Positions 9,109 through 17,984 of a stretch of DNA of 36,041 bases are shown piece after piece; the stretch's first letter is position 1, and each line of letters starts with the position of its first letter. The position numbers were made by a program, and so were the translations under genes. The notes beneath the pieces are model-generated. The model worked only from the letters and a program-made list of their open reading frames with translations. It had not been told where the DNA came from and did not search any database. The stretch is from a virus: positions 1 to 36,041 of IMG/VR virus record IMGVR_UViG_3300020595_000092; one strand, written 5' to 3'.

Positions 9109-9768
9109 TTATCCTTGTTGTGGCACTCCAAAGAATGCGTTAACTCCAGGTCCTCTACCTTCTGTTCTTTTTAGATATTCATGCGTCTGGCCTATACCGC
9201 CTGAAGCAAGTTGACCAAATCCTTGGAAAGCTTGAGCTGTAGCAGCTTCTCTTTCGGCTCTAGCTTGACCAAACATTTGAGACGCTATATTCAATTCTCC
9301 CACAGCTTGGTTTCTTTCCATATTTCTAGACATAACTTCACCTTGACGCTCCATTGATTGGTTTTGCATAGCGCCTTGAGCGGTTAAAGCTTGATTTCTA
9401 GCTTCTTGATTACCGATGCGAGCACCAGTTTGAACGGCGTTTTGCGACTGTTGGTTTGCCATAGCTTGTGCTAATGAAGCAATACCGCTGCCACCAGCCG
9501 CGCCGGAAAGTTGGTTCATAGTGTTAGCCATACCTTGTTGCTGTTGTTCTGCAACAAAGTCCGATTCCTGTTGGTTAACAGTTAAATCCTCATACGCGTT
9601 CTCCATGTTGAGGTATGGATTTGTGGTATCCAGGTTTTGATAGTTAGCCATTGTACGCTCAAAATCAGCCTTAGACGTGTCGTATCTTTCACGTCTAGCC
9701 TTTCTTCCGTACAGTGTCTGGCCTACGTTTAGTAACCCGGCTGCCGCTAAATATGCTGGAAATGCCAT
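9109..9768 (-). CDS. Putative small ejection / pore-type internal virion protein, 219 aa
   Basis: The first 20 residues are hydrophobic (AFPAYLAAAGLLNVGQTLYG), followed at once by the basic KARRER, which would fit a membrane-inserting helix. Residues from about 75 on are very rich in Gln, Ala, Gly and Asn (for example ASLAQAMANQQSQNAVQ), with a Gly-rich linker GAAGGSG and long predicted helices, and the C-terminus is Gly/Pro-rich (GPGVNAFFGVPQQG). This composition resembles small ejection proteins such as T7 gp14 or P22 gp7/gp14, which help build a channel through the host envelope. That is an analogy of composition and position, not recognised homology. The gene follows the gp10-like tail protein by 32 bases and precedes the 478-aa gene by 2 bases, so the three ejection candidates form one translational group. 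Confidence 0.55.
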   Translation of the reverse strand: MAFPAYLAAAGLLNVGQTLYGRKARRERYDTSKADFERTMANYQNLDTTNPYLNMENAYEDLTVNQQESDFVAEQQQQGMANTMNQLSGAAGGSGIASLAQAMANQQSQNAVQTGARIGNQEARNQALTAQGAMQNQSMERQGEVMSRNMERNQAVGELNIASQMFGQARAEREAATAQAFQGFGQLASGGIGQTHEYLKRTEGRGPGVNAFFGVPQQG

Positions 9769-9800
9769 AACTTATTTTCTTAAATTATTATTACATGTAG

Positions 9801-12800
9801 TTAGCTACTGACAAATATTTCAGAGTTAACTGCAAATAGTTCTTTATTAGTTCCTGTTGTGTTAGTCATTTTAACCGATGCGTAGTAGCCAACTAATCCA
9901 GAAGTGTTGATCTGACTGTTCTTAGCGAAGAATATGAAATCACCATCTTCTATGCTAGTACCACCGTTATCGTATTCTATATTCTCCGTGTTGTTCACGT
10001 CTATATAGTACTGTCCACCTGTAGCTCCAATATCAGCACACGTACCTATCTTGTAAATATTACCATTTGATTTCTGGTAAAAAACAATATCATCAGCCGC
10101 TTCTTGTAAAGATACATTTATCTCGTTATTAAATACCAGCCTCATTGTAGGTGTAACCGTATATACTATATCTAAGGTATCTATGCCTTGAACTGAAAAT
10201 TCACTTGTATCCAAAGAACCAGACTGGGTGTTATTGTCCCAAGCATCTTGTCTACCTCTAATATAATTATAATATATTCCCTCTTTGTTTTTCCAAGTAA
10301 CTACTTCACCGTCCTGCTGATCAGTATCTACAGTAGCTGTCCAGCCAGAATCTCCCTCGTAAGAAAGTGTCTTGAAGTTTTTGATCCTAGAAGCCTCGTC
10401 GTTATGTAGTAGAGTTACTGATGTGTCGTGCTGAGTACCGTAGTAGTTAGCCCTGGTGTTGTTAGTATGAGCATATATATTACCGTTTTTAAAAGTATAG
10501 TACACTGAGTTAAGCGAAACACCTGTCTCAGGTACAAAGCTTAATCTAGTCGACCAACCATCTACGCTTTCTTTAAAGGCTAATGTCTCACCGTTAACAG
10601 TCACGTTGTAAGACGACATGTCTTCATTAAAAGAACCATGTATCGCGCCAGAGTGCGCTGTTAGAGCGTCTGTAATAAAGTCTGACATACCTTTAGATGC
10701 TACATCAGTGATACCGTCTCTAGACAGTCTTATAACAGCTCTTCTAGATTTGTCTACGAAGTACGCTCTAAAACCAAAGCTTACAAAAGATTCTGGATTC
10801 TTAGATATACCATACTCACCAACATAAGGAGTCGATTGACCCAATACCCTGTTTGTAGATACAAGGTTAGCATTGCCATCCGCATTGTAAAGTGCGTCTT
10901 TATTAGCAAGTACTCTAAATACTTTATCCTCACAAAGAACAATAAGATCAGTGTCCCTAGCGTGAAGTTTCTGTATTGTACCATATATTGGGTTAAGGTC
11001 TTTTGTTATTTTCTCTGCAGTGTTAAACTGGTTAAGGTTGTTCACACCAGATGTAGAATTGAATATACCACTGTAAATCATACCGTGGCCTCTTCTCTCT
11101 TGAGAGTAAATTTCTTCGATAGTACTAGAAGCTTTAACACCTTTACCCATTGTCTTGGCATTGAAGTCATCTCTAACTCTATTAGATTCAACACCGTTGC
11201 CAAAGGAGTATACATTAAAGTAATCTAACACTTGTTCGTTTTGCAACTGAGCGATTGGTATTGCCTCTGTAGCTTCGAAGAATATATCTAGATCAATAGC
11301 CTCGTTTGGTTCAACTTCAAAAACAGTAGGGTTAGGAGAACTAAGTGTAATCGTGTTCTCATCAAAGACTATAGGTAAAAACCTTTTTCTTTTAGATATC
11401 CTTACAGCATCAGCTGTAAAGTCCTCGTTAGTAAAAGGTGTAGTCATTTTTATGTTCCAGTAATAACCTGTTTCATCGTCAGTGTCTCCAGAAGACAATG
11501 GTTGTCTGTCGTAGGTACCTTTTGTAACAGTGTCTACAACATATAGTGAGCTCCAAGAGTTATCAGTACTATTTTGGAACTGAATCACATCACCACTGCT
11601 AATAGCCGCGTCGAATGCATTACCGTTAGTGCCAAAGTCTATATTATTGCTGTCGTACGGCGCAAAGTAAAAACCAAACAGGTCAGAACCAATTGTTGGC
11701 TGACCATGTGAGTCGATGCTTGGTTGAGCATTAGCGTGTTCTTCCCAAGCAAACATATCTAGAGCAGCAGGCGGCGTATCAGTAGCGTCTGGATCATCAG
11801 ACAGTGTGTTCTGTATGTAAGGAACATTCTTTATACCATCTTGCTCATAATCACTAGGGTTATTCGTAAAGTTGTATATAACACTTTCTTCAAATAGAAC
11901 ATCTCTGTTGATCTTAACGAAGAATCTTCCCTGGTATTCTTTTCTAGCTTCTTTTTCTTTTTTGTATACCTCTACAGTAAATTTATCAGAGCTGGTGAGA
12001 ATTTGTATAAAACCAACATCAGTTAGTTTTTCTTTTGTTGTTATCTCGTAGCAATCATGTGAATCACCAGTATAACCACCTCTTTCTATCTCGTAAAACT
12101 GGCTAACGTTAGTACCTCTTCTGAATCTTATGTAAGAATCGTAACCAAAAGAATCAAAGAACTCTGGATTTTCAGCTGAGTTTGGTCCTTCAAACTTGAA
12201 CGTCTTTAAGTTGTTAGCGACTGTAGTATCAGAACCTTTAACCACTTCTGAAGCCGTGTTGAAAACTCTTTTTATAGAAACAGCATCTGGTACTTCATTC
12301 TGTATATCTAAAATCTTGTATCTAGAAGGTGATATAACAGGTTCATCTGAATTGTGTTTTTTCTTAAGCGTGAGGAAATCTCCTTCCTGTACTTTGTTAC
12401 GCTCAGCACTTGGCATAGACAACCAAACAGTACCATCTGAATCATCAGCATAGTATCTATCAAGTACAATGTTGTAGTATTCGTTAGATATATCCTTAAC
12501 GTAGTATTTAAAATGCGTTGCCCAAGAAGGTGCGTCTTGACCAGACTCAGCTTTGATTCTATTAACCTTGCTTGACTTGTCTATGTCTATTTTTATAGTA
12601 GAGTAGTCATTCGTAAAAACAGGTGTCTCTCTACCGTTGGTATCCAAGTAAACAATACCTACTTGGTAGTTTCTTAAAGATTTTACACTAGACTCAGGTG
12701 TTTTAACGCTTGTTATAGAGTTAGACTGTAAGCTAACTGTGATATCGGCTTCATCAGTGATATCATAACCCTGAACGTAGTTACCATACACAAGTCTATT

Positions 12801-14081
12801 ACCTATAACTTCTTGAGACTTAGCTTTTAAAGGAACGTTGTCGTATGCTCTTAGTAACTGGTTAGATTCTACTAGGTTACTAATCAGCTCTGATGTTATA
12901 GAGTAATTTGTTCTTGTAGTAGGTACAGACTCAACCTTGTACACGTTGGGTGATGAAGAGTCTTTATATAAAATATCTATATACTCTACGTCGGCTGGTG
13001 GTGTTTCAAACCCGCTTATAGTCAATCGCCTTAGGTTGTTTATCATGCCGGTATTATACGCGTTCATAGATATATACCTAAAATCACCGGGTACAAAAAC
13101 AGCGTTAGTCCAAGGTGAAAAACCAGACACTTCACCATCAACATATCTCCATCTGTAAGCAAATCTAGGGAAAGACAATTCAAACATTGGTCTTTCTTCT
13201 TCAAGAATACACTTCCATGTGTACTCTATAGATTTTATATCAGACGATATAGACTGTATAGTACCAGTAACAAACCTTAGTAAAGCACCAGTTATAGAAA
13301 CAACTTCTATTCTAACCTGGTACTCATCTTCGTAGTTGTTATCGTTTATCTCACTAGCTGTCAGTACGATGATATCACCAGCACTCCAGTTAGGAGAATC
13401 ACTTACAGTAAAAGATATAGAGCTACCTACTTCTCTAGGCACCTTGTTGCCGTTATAAAGCTCTGTAAAGTCTTGTTGAGCGGTTACATAGTTCAAGCCA
13501 GAACCAACACCAGATCTAGTGGTTGAAGCAGCCACATAATGTGGCCTTTCGTTTGGTTTTTTCTTTATAACAGTAATATCTGAAGCTATAAAGTCCCTAC
13601 CATATACAGTCGTGTGGTCTTGACCAGTTTGGTTTGTACCGGACTTAAATCTTGATATTAGTATTTTTCTAGGCTCATTAAGATCATCTGTCCACATGAG
13701 CATACCATCAAATATATTTACACCAGTGATCAAGTTGCCTACACTAAAGCTTAACACACTGTTGTAATCTACTATAACAAAAGATACGGCTTCGTTTGAC
13801 TCATTGTACTCTAAAATAAAGTCACCTTCATCTGCAGTTACAAACCAATATATCTTATTGTTCTGCGTGTCTTTTACATTACCAATGCAGGTAGCGTTTG
13901 TAAAGTTAAATGAAGACTTAGCCGTGTTGCCAAGTACACTTTCTATTGCTCCTACATCAGAACCTTCAGAGTTACTAACCTGTACGTTCAGTGCATCCCT
14001 GTACTGACCATTAGGTACAAGCCTCTCATCAAGGTCTTTGTTCATTTTACCTGATGTGAAAACGCGCTTTAATTCTGGCAT
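9801..14081 (-). CDS. P22 gp10-like / crAss muzzle-like tail stabilisation protein, 1426 aa
   Basis: Large tail component placed right after the connector genes. Its N-terminus (GKMNKDLDERLVPNGQYRDA, then NVQVSNSEGSDVGAIESVLGN) is the pattern I know from the phage stabilisation protein family (P22 gp10) and the muzzle protein of crAss-like phages, which plugs and extends the portal vertex. The rest is beta-rich, with repeated short strands and aromatic turns and a second recognisable block VIGNRLVYGNYVQGY near residue 425. The C-terminus has GDFIFFAKNSQINTSGLVGY, ending NSEIFVSS, which I recall from marine phage homologues. P22 gp10 is about a third of this length, so extra domains are present. 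No membrane segment or catalytic motif is visible. It starts 3 bases after the 288-aa connector gene, with an A-rich leader and no Shine-Dalgarno. I am fairly sure of the family and less sure of its exact place in the particle. Confidence 0.72.
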   Translation of the reverse strand: MPELKRVFTSGKMNKDLDERLVPNGQYRDALNVQVSNSEGSDVGAIESVLGNTAKSSFNFTNATCIGNVKDTQNNKIYWFVTADEGDFILEYNESNEAVSFVIVDYNSVLSFSVGNLITGVNIFDGMLMWTDDLNEPRKILISRFKSGTNQTGQDHTTVYGRDFIASDITVIKKKPNERPHYVAASTTRSGVGSGLNYVTAQQDFTELYNGNKVPREVGSSISFTVSDSPNWSAGDIIVLTASEINDNNYEDEYQVRIEVVSITGALLRFVTGTIQSISSDIKSIEYTWKCILEEERPMFELSFPRFAYRWRYVDGEVSGFSPWTNAVFVPGDFRYISMNAYNTGMINNLRRLTISGFETPPADVEYIDILYKDSSSPNVYKVESVPTTRTNYSITSELISNLVESNQLLRAYDNVPLKAKSQEVIGNRLVYGNYVQGYDITDEADITVSLQSNSITSVKTPESSVKSLRNYQVGIVYLDTNGRETPVFTNDYSTIKIDIDKSSKVNRIKAESGQDAPSWATHFKYYVKDISNEYYNIVLDRYYADDSDGTVWLSMPSAERNKVQEGDFLTLKKKHNSDEPVISPSRYKILDIQNEVPDAVSIKRVFNTASEVVKGSDTTVANNLKTFKFEGPNSAENPEFFDSFGYDSYIRFRRGTNVSQFYEIERGGYTGDSHDCYEITTKEKLTDVGFIQILTSSDKFTVEVYKKEKEARKEYQGRFFVKINRDVLFEESVIYNFTNNPSDYEQDGIKNVPYIQNTLSDDPDATDTPPAALDMFAWEEHANAQPSIDSHGQPTIGSDLFGFYFAPYDSNNIDFGTNGNAFDAAISSGDVIQFQNSTDNSWSSLYVVDTVTKGTYDRQPLSSGDTDDETGYYWNIKMTTPFTNEDFTADAVRISKRKRFLPIVFDENTITLSSPNPTVFEVEPNEAIDLDIFFEATEAIPIAQLQNEQVLDYFNVYSFGNGVESNRVRDDFNAKTMGKGVKASSTIEEIYSQERRGHGMIYSGIFNSTSGVNNLNQFNTAEKITKDLNPIYGTIQKLHARDTDLIVLCEDKVFRVLANKDALYNADGNANLVSTNRVLGQSTPYVGEYGISKNPESFVSFGFRAYFVDKSRRAVIRLSRDGITDVASKGMSDFITDALTAHSGAIHGSFNEDMSSYNVTVNGETLAFKESVDGWSTRLSFVPETGVSLNSVYYTFKNGNIYAHTNNTRANYYGTQHDTSVTLLHNDEASRIKNFKTLSYEGDSGWTATVDTDQQDGEVVTWKNKEGIYYNYIRGRQDAWDNNTQSGSLDTSEFSVQGIDTLDIVYTVTPTMRLVFNNEINVSLQEAADDIVFYQKSNGNIYKIGTCADIGATGGQYYIDVNNTENIEYDNGGTSIEDGDFIFFAKNSQINTSGLVGYYASVKMTNTTGTNKELFAVNSEIFVSS

Positions 14082-14084
14082 TTT

Positions 14085-14951
14085 CTAGTGTTTTATTTGT
14101 TTAGACTTGCCTCTTAGAGTTTGTGTTAGCTCTTCTAGCTTGATGTTAGACAAACGAAGTTTAGCCTGTCTCTTAGCGGCGAATCTCTCTCTTTTAAACC
14201 TAGCAACGATGTACTCAGGCGTGTTAGCTCTAGTGGCTAGTATAGCGTGAGCAACGTGTTTATACACAGCTTCTTCTACAAACTTATGTACCTTCATCTC
14301 AGCATCTGTAGCTACAGAATCACTAATATACTTTAACGTGATTGTTTTACCAACCATCTCAGAACCAAAGTGAATCTTGCTTTTGATCTCGTCGATGTAG
14401 AACGTACCGTTGATCTGTGCGTGTTGAGGATCAATACCAAACCTGCTGCCATACGTAGCGTCGAACTCTGGAGCGTCATCATCAGCTGTATTGTCTGTCG
14501 TAGCTGTTTTAAACTTGCCCCATGTATCTGAATCAGAAGCCAAAAGTAAATTACCGCTACCATCAAAAGTGTAGTCGTAATTAGAAGCTTGTAAAATAGC
14601 GCTAGGGTTAGATGTTTTAGAGGCAGGGTATATAATTCTTTCAATACCAGCATCGTCAACCCAAGTCATCTTAACGTAGTTAACATAATCATGAGGCAAC
14701 ACCATAGTTAAAGAAGGTGGTATCTCTATCTCTTGAGCCTTGTGAGACCTTAATGTATCATAGCTCAACTCCTGCAAAGCCCTGTGAGCGTGAAACGCTA
14801 CATCAGTTCTTTTAATCTTAGAGATAATTTTATCCTCACCAACGTAAGCAATAATAAAGTTATTGATGAGATCTTGTATGCTTACAAACTGATACCCTCC
14901 AAAGTCGGACCCAGTGTAGTAATCTTCTTGTGTTCCTTTAAATAATCCCAT
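14085..14951 (-). CDS. Probable head-tail connector (adaptor/ring) protein, 288 aa
   Basis: It sits between a 230-aa connector candidate and the gp10-like tail protein, the place of head-completion or ring proteins in podoviruses. The N-terminal 80 residues look helical (IQDLINNFIIAYVGEDKIIS, then RALQELSYDTLR). A beta-rich middle begins LPHDYVNYVKMTWVDDAG, a motif I associate with connector/ring-type structural proteins of crAss-like and marine phages. The C-terminus is a long basic helix (ARFKRERFAAKRQAKLR, ending KSKQIKH) that could contact DNA or the portal. There is no signal peptide, membrane helix or catalytic site. The upstream gene stops 3 bases before its ATG. The function is inferred from position and general fold pattern; a tail-tube-like adaptor is the alternative. 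Confidence 0.55.
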   Translation of the reverse strand: MGLFKGTQEDYYTGSDFGGYQFVSIQDLINNFIIAYVGEDKIISKIKRTDVAFHAHRALQELSYDTLRSHKAQEIEIPPSLTMVLPHDYVNYVKMTWVDDAGIERIIYPASKTSNPSAILQASNYDYTFDGSGNLLLASDSDTWGKFKTATTDNTADDDAPEFDATYGSRFGIDPQHAQINGTFYIDEIKSKIHFGSEMVGKTITLKYISDSVATDAEMKVHKFVEEAVYKHVAHAILATRANTPEYIVARFKRERFAAKRQAKLRLSNIKLEELTQTLRGKSKQIKH

Positions 14952-14954
14952 CTA

Positions 14955-15647
14955 TTATTGTTTTTCTTCTTGTGTGTCCCTAATTTCTTCTTGAACAGCT
15001 AGTTGGTATATACTAAGATCTCTAACCTCAACACCACATAATGCCAGTATGTTGATCACTAGATCAGTTTCTTCAGATGGGTGTAACTCAAAGTCTTGTG
15101 AACCAGTAGCCTTGTACTGTGCGTTACCAGCTACAGTCTGGTAGTTCCAAATAACCTTAGCTGGTTTTTTAATATAGTTCAAGCTTACGGTTTTCGTGTT
15201 ATCAAACGCACTATTACCGTATACTTTAAAACCACTGTTATCTTTCACGTATATAGGTCTAGCGTCAGTAGGCTTCGCTAGAGGCGCTTGAGCTATATAT
15301 AAGTATTCATTTTTGTTTACGCGCTCAACTTCTTTGTTGCTATACACAACTGTACCAACCCTGTAAAGATCAGATGGTGGTAGGAAATAACCCGCGCTGT
15401 AAGAGAGTGTAGCGGTTTTTTCAAACTCGCTTATTTTTTCATTTAGATTATCAAGCATGTCTGAGTACTCGGTATCATTACCGTGCATCCTACCAAACTG
15501 ATTGATATCATAAAAGTATTGCTCGAACAAGTCGAGCTGTGCTTGATTGGCAAAAAGGTTGAACTCCTCAGGTGTTACATAACCTCTTTGTTCTTTGTTA
15601 AGGATAGCTAGTACCCTTTGATATACAGTATCTACACTTATTGCCAT
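14955..15647 (-). CDS. Probable connector / ring structural protein, 230 aa
   Basis: The N-terminal third is helical (ISVDTVYQRVLAILNKEQRG, then FNLFANQAQLDLFEQYF), followed by beta strands around YFLPPSDLYRVGTVVYS and NYIKKPAKVIWNY. Near the end is DFELHPSEETDLVINILAL, a helix-start motif that I recall from small structural proteins next to the connector genes in marine and crAss-like phages. The Glu/Gln-rich end is EEIRDTQEEKQ. I infer an adaptor or ring protein bound under the portal. It has no enzymatic motif. The gene lies 3 bases before the 288-aa gene and is preceded by a 12-bp hairpin (15661-15698) and an A-rich leader ending AATAAGAAATG without Shine-Dalgarno. Confidence 0.5.
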   Translation of the reverse strand: MAISVDTVYQRVLAILNKEQRGYVTPEEFNLFANQAQLDLFEQYFYDINQFGRMHGNDTEYSDMLDNLNEKISEFEKTATLSYSAGYFLPPSDLYRVGTVVYSNKEVERVNKNEYLYIAQAPLAKPTDARPIYVKDNSGFKVYGNSAFDNTKTVSLNYIKKPAKVIWNYQTVAGNAQYKATGSQDFELHPSEETDLVINILALCGVEVRDLSIYQLAVQEEIRDTQEEKQ

Positions 15648-15660
15648 TTCTTATTGTTTT

Positions 15661-15698
15661 GTTGAAGGGGTGACCTATATTATAAATCACCCCTCAAC
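15661..15698 (-). other. RNA hairpin between the 255-aa and 230-aa genes
   Basis: On the minus strand GTTGAGGGGTGA (15698-15687) pairs with TCACCCCTTCAAC (15673-15661): 12 base pairs with one bulged base and a 13-base AT-rich loop. No U-run follows it; the next bases are AAAACAATAAGAA and then the ATG of the 230-aa gene. It is therefore not a standard intrinsic terminator. It could be an mRNA-stabilising or processing stem, or could affect translation of the gene starting 14 bases below it. Confidence 0.6.
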
Positions 15699-15701
15699 TA
15701 T

Positions 15702-16469
15702 TTATTTCAACCTTTTTTCGATGTTTTGGTAAATTTCAATACCATCATCGGTTTTAAAGAAGGCTGCAAGCGCTGAATATGGGTTTTCATCGAACGGTAC
15801 AGTCATTACTTTTCTACCGTTGCTTGCCCAGTTAAATGTTCTTTGATCATCAGCAAGTTTAATGATACCAGCTTCGACAGCTTTGATACCAAAGTTTCTG
15901 ATGTGAACGTTCTCATCGTTAGCTAGCTCAACAAACAAACCTGGGTTTCTCTTAGCAAACACCATAAGGTCTCTTCTGATCTCCTTAGAAGTCATCTCTG
16001 TAACTCTAGAACCGTATTCTACCCTTAGGATAGCTTCAGCGTTGTCAACATCCATTGCCGCGGCTAGGTTTAATGCTTCTAATTCTGCTTCGATGCCACC
16101 TAATTCATCTACAGCTTCTTTAACAGCGTCAAACTCTGAAAACAAAACATCCTTCAAAGGGTGATACATTGAAAGTAGTTTTTGTAAAGCTTGCTGCTGC
16201 TTCGGTACAAACAATGTACCATCTCTAAAAATAATATGAGCCAGGGTCACTGGACCTTCTTGCTCATCTGCAAAACAAGAACGCATGTTAGTTGCGTATC
16301 TTAGTTCTCTCTGGTATCCTAACTCTTCGTCAAACCAGAGTAGTGGTCTTTTTTCTGTGTGACGCGATGGAACCGTCATCACGATTGGTCTCTTGTTACC
16401 AATTAGATAGTATACTCTATCTTTCATTTCCCAGCCTACAGCTGGTTTTTCTTTAGCTTTCGTTGCCAT
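15702..16469 (-). CDS. Conserved-looking post-capsid structural protein, 255 aa, function unknown
   Basis: I cannot assign a function. The protein starts MATKAKEKPAVGWEMKDRVY and has a compact first half (YYLIGNKRPIVMTVPS, WFDEELGYQRELRYATN) that looks beta-rich. A helical middle is rich in Glu/Ala (residues about 105-150), and the end has a helix-turn-like stretch LANDENVHIRNFGIKAVEAG followed by VPFDENPYSALAAFF. The overall pattern reminds me of a protein seen near capsid genes of marine phages, but I know no proven role. It has no signal peptide or membrane helix. The gene lies directly after the major capsid gene behind a probable terminator, and its ATG is only about 13 bases past the terminator's U-run, so its expression should depend on read-through. 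A head-decoration, head-completion or assembly role are all possible. Confidence 0.5.
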   Translation of the reverse strand: MATKAKEKPAVGWEMKDRVYYLIGNKRPIVMTVPSRHTEKRPLLWFDEELGYQRELRYATNMRSCFADEQEGPVTLAHIIFRDGTLFVPKQQQALQKLLSMYHPLKDVLFSEFDAVKEAVDELGGIEAELEALNLAAAMDVDNAEAILRVEYGSRVTEMTSKEIRRDLMVFAKRNPGLFVELANDENVHIRNFGIKAVEAGIIKLADDQRTFNWASNGRKVMTVPFDENPYSALAAFFKTDDGIEIYQNIEKRLK

Positions 16470-16482
16470 AATATAATTGTAT

Positions 16483-16531
16483 AAAAAAAAGAGTAAGAAT
16501 TACCCCCGTCCGAAGACGAGGGTAAAATCTT
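16483..16531 (-). terminator. Probable rho-independent (partial) terminator after the major capsid gene
   Basis: Minus strand: TACCCTCGTC (16524-16515), loop TTCG, GACGGGGGTA (16510-16501), a 10-bp stem with one G-U pair closed by a C(UUCG)G loop, a very stable tetraloop. The stem gains two more pairs and, after a small internal loop, a further AAGA/TCTT pairing (16531-16528 with 16498-16495). Four bases later come eight T (16490-16483). It starts 14 bases after the capsid stop codon. Such a site would lower expression of the downstream connector genes relative to capsid protein. Confidence 0.68.
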
Positions 16532-16544
16532 ACAAAAATTACTC

Positions 16545-17966
16545 TTAGACAGTAGTGTCTTTGAACAATAAGAAGTTGTTAGCTCCTTGAACACACAAAC
16601 ATCTTTCAGATAGCATGTGTACGTTCATTTCATCAATGTCGCTAGTGTAGTTACCACCAACAGAACCAGTGATCCAAGACTTCATACGACGATCGTCAGC
16701 TTCAGAAGCTCTGTAACGAACGTGTAGGAATGGACGTTGGATGTTTTTACCTAGTGTTTGGTCGTAAACAGTAGAAACACCTGCTGGTACAAGAACACCG
16801 TCGATATCGCCAGTCAAACCGCGAGTTGCAGCGTCGTTCAAGTATTTCCAGTCAGTTTTGTAGAAGTCGTAAGAGCCTCTGCGGAATCCAGAGAAACCTA
16901 AGTTCAACGCCATGTCTTCGCTGTTTTCAAATACTCCGTAAGAAGTACCGCCAGTTCCGTAAGAGTTAGCGCGAGCAAGCATGTTGTCCATAGCTAAGCT
17001 AGTACCACGATCTAAGAAAAGCATGTTTTCTTCGATAGCACCTTGCTTGTCAAGCTCTTGAAGAACTAGATCAAACTCAGCAAGACCAGTTAAACCAGTA
17101 GCGTTGTTGAAGTCGTGATCGTTAAACTGAAGACCTCTGCTTTCGATAGCAGCGAACAAACCTTCAGTACCACGTACAGTCTGAGAAGCAGCATCGGTGA
17201 TACCAGAAGCAGCTGTTACTTTCTCAGCTTCAACCATGGTCATTTCCAAGTAGTCTTCGAAACGTAAGCGAGTTTCGTGCTCAGACTTCAAGTACCATAG
17301 GTAACCAGAAGTACCCAACTCAGAAGTAACCTCAACCCAACCGATCTGAGCAGTGTCAGAACCGTTGATGTTGTATTTGTCTTTCATGATGATTGGAGAG
17401 TTGCTGAACTTTTGGAAACCTGCATCGATAGATCCAGACATTCCAGCAGCACCTTTACCAAACTCAGAACCAAATACGAATACTTTCAAGTCAGGATTAG
17501 TACCTGCAGCAACGAAAGCAGCTGGCCAAGTATCACTGTCGTATGGGTATGCTTCGATGCTGTTAGTTGTAACAGACTTAACGAAAGCACGAACAGTAGT
17601 AACACCTACAGCAACGATGACAGTTTGGTTAGCGCGGATAGCGTGACCAGTAATGTTGATCGTGTTGTCTGTGTTATCGTTAACAGTAGCAATAACAGCG
17701 TCATTGTAAGCAACGTGTAAACGACCTTGTTCTGTCCATACAACTTCATCAGAAGCCATTGGCATTTCAGCACCAACCATTCTCAAGAATGATGATACAG
17801 AACGGTTACCGTAGCGCTCTACTTCTTTTTCGTAAACCTCAGGCAAGAATTGCTTGGTGAAGTTAAAATCGTTGTCTCCAATAGACAAGTAGTTCTTATC
17901 GAACAATGTTTTAGTGGGTGACGGTGTCAACCCTGCAGGGTATGCCCCTTGTGATGCAAAACTCAT
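16545..17966 (-). CDS. Major capsid protein (HK97-like fold, inferred), 473 aa
   Basis: Forms the icosahedral shell. The assignment rests on position (right after the scaffold, with terminase and portal just before it), on a length typical of podovirus coat proteins, and on sequence character: TLFDKNYLSIGDNDFNFTKQ near the start, then FLRMVGAEMPMASDEVVWTE, a helix rich in Glu (HETRLRFEDYLEMTMVEAE) like the HK97 spine helix, and a beta-rich C-terminal part with FRRGSYDFYKTDWKYLND and RYRASEADDRRMKSWITGS. Base use is somewhat less AT-rich and codons look more selective than in neighbours, as expected for a very highly made protein. The start ATG at 17966 has an A-rich leader (CATTAAGAAATG) and is 18 bases after the scaffold stop. 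A hairpin terminator follows. The HK97 fold itself is inferred. Confidence 0.82.
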   Translation of the reverse strand: MSFASQGAYPAGLTPSPTKTLFDKNYLSIGDNDFNFTKQFLPEVYEKEVERYGNRSVSSFLRMVGAEMPMASDEVVWTEQGRLHVAYNDAVIATVNDNTDNTINITGHAIRANQTVIVAVGVTTVRAFVKSVTTNSIEAYPYDSDTWPAAFVAAGTNPDLKVFVFGSEFGKGAAGMSGSIDAGFQKFSNSPIIMKDKYNINGSDTAQIGWVEVTSELGTSGYLWYLKSEHETRLRFEDYLEMTMVEAEKVTAASGITDAASQTVRGTEGLFAAIESRGLQFNDHDFNNATGLTGLAEFDLVLQELDKQGAIEENMLFLDRGTSLAMDNMLARANSYGTGGTSYGVFENSEDMALNLGFSGFRRGSYDFYKTDWKYLNDAATRGLTGDIDGVLVPAGVSTVYDQTLGKNIQRPFLHVRYRASEADDRRMKSWITGSVGGNYTSDIDEMNVHMLSERCLCVQGANNFLLFKDTTV

Positions 17967-17984
17967 TTCTTAATGTGTTTAAGT

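Noticed and set aside
15661-15698. Second hairpin as an intrinsic terminator
   Set aside because: No U-run follows on either strand; only the stem can be supported.
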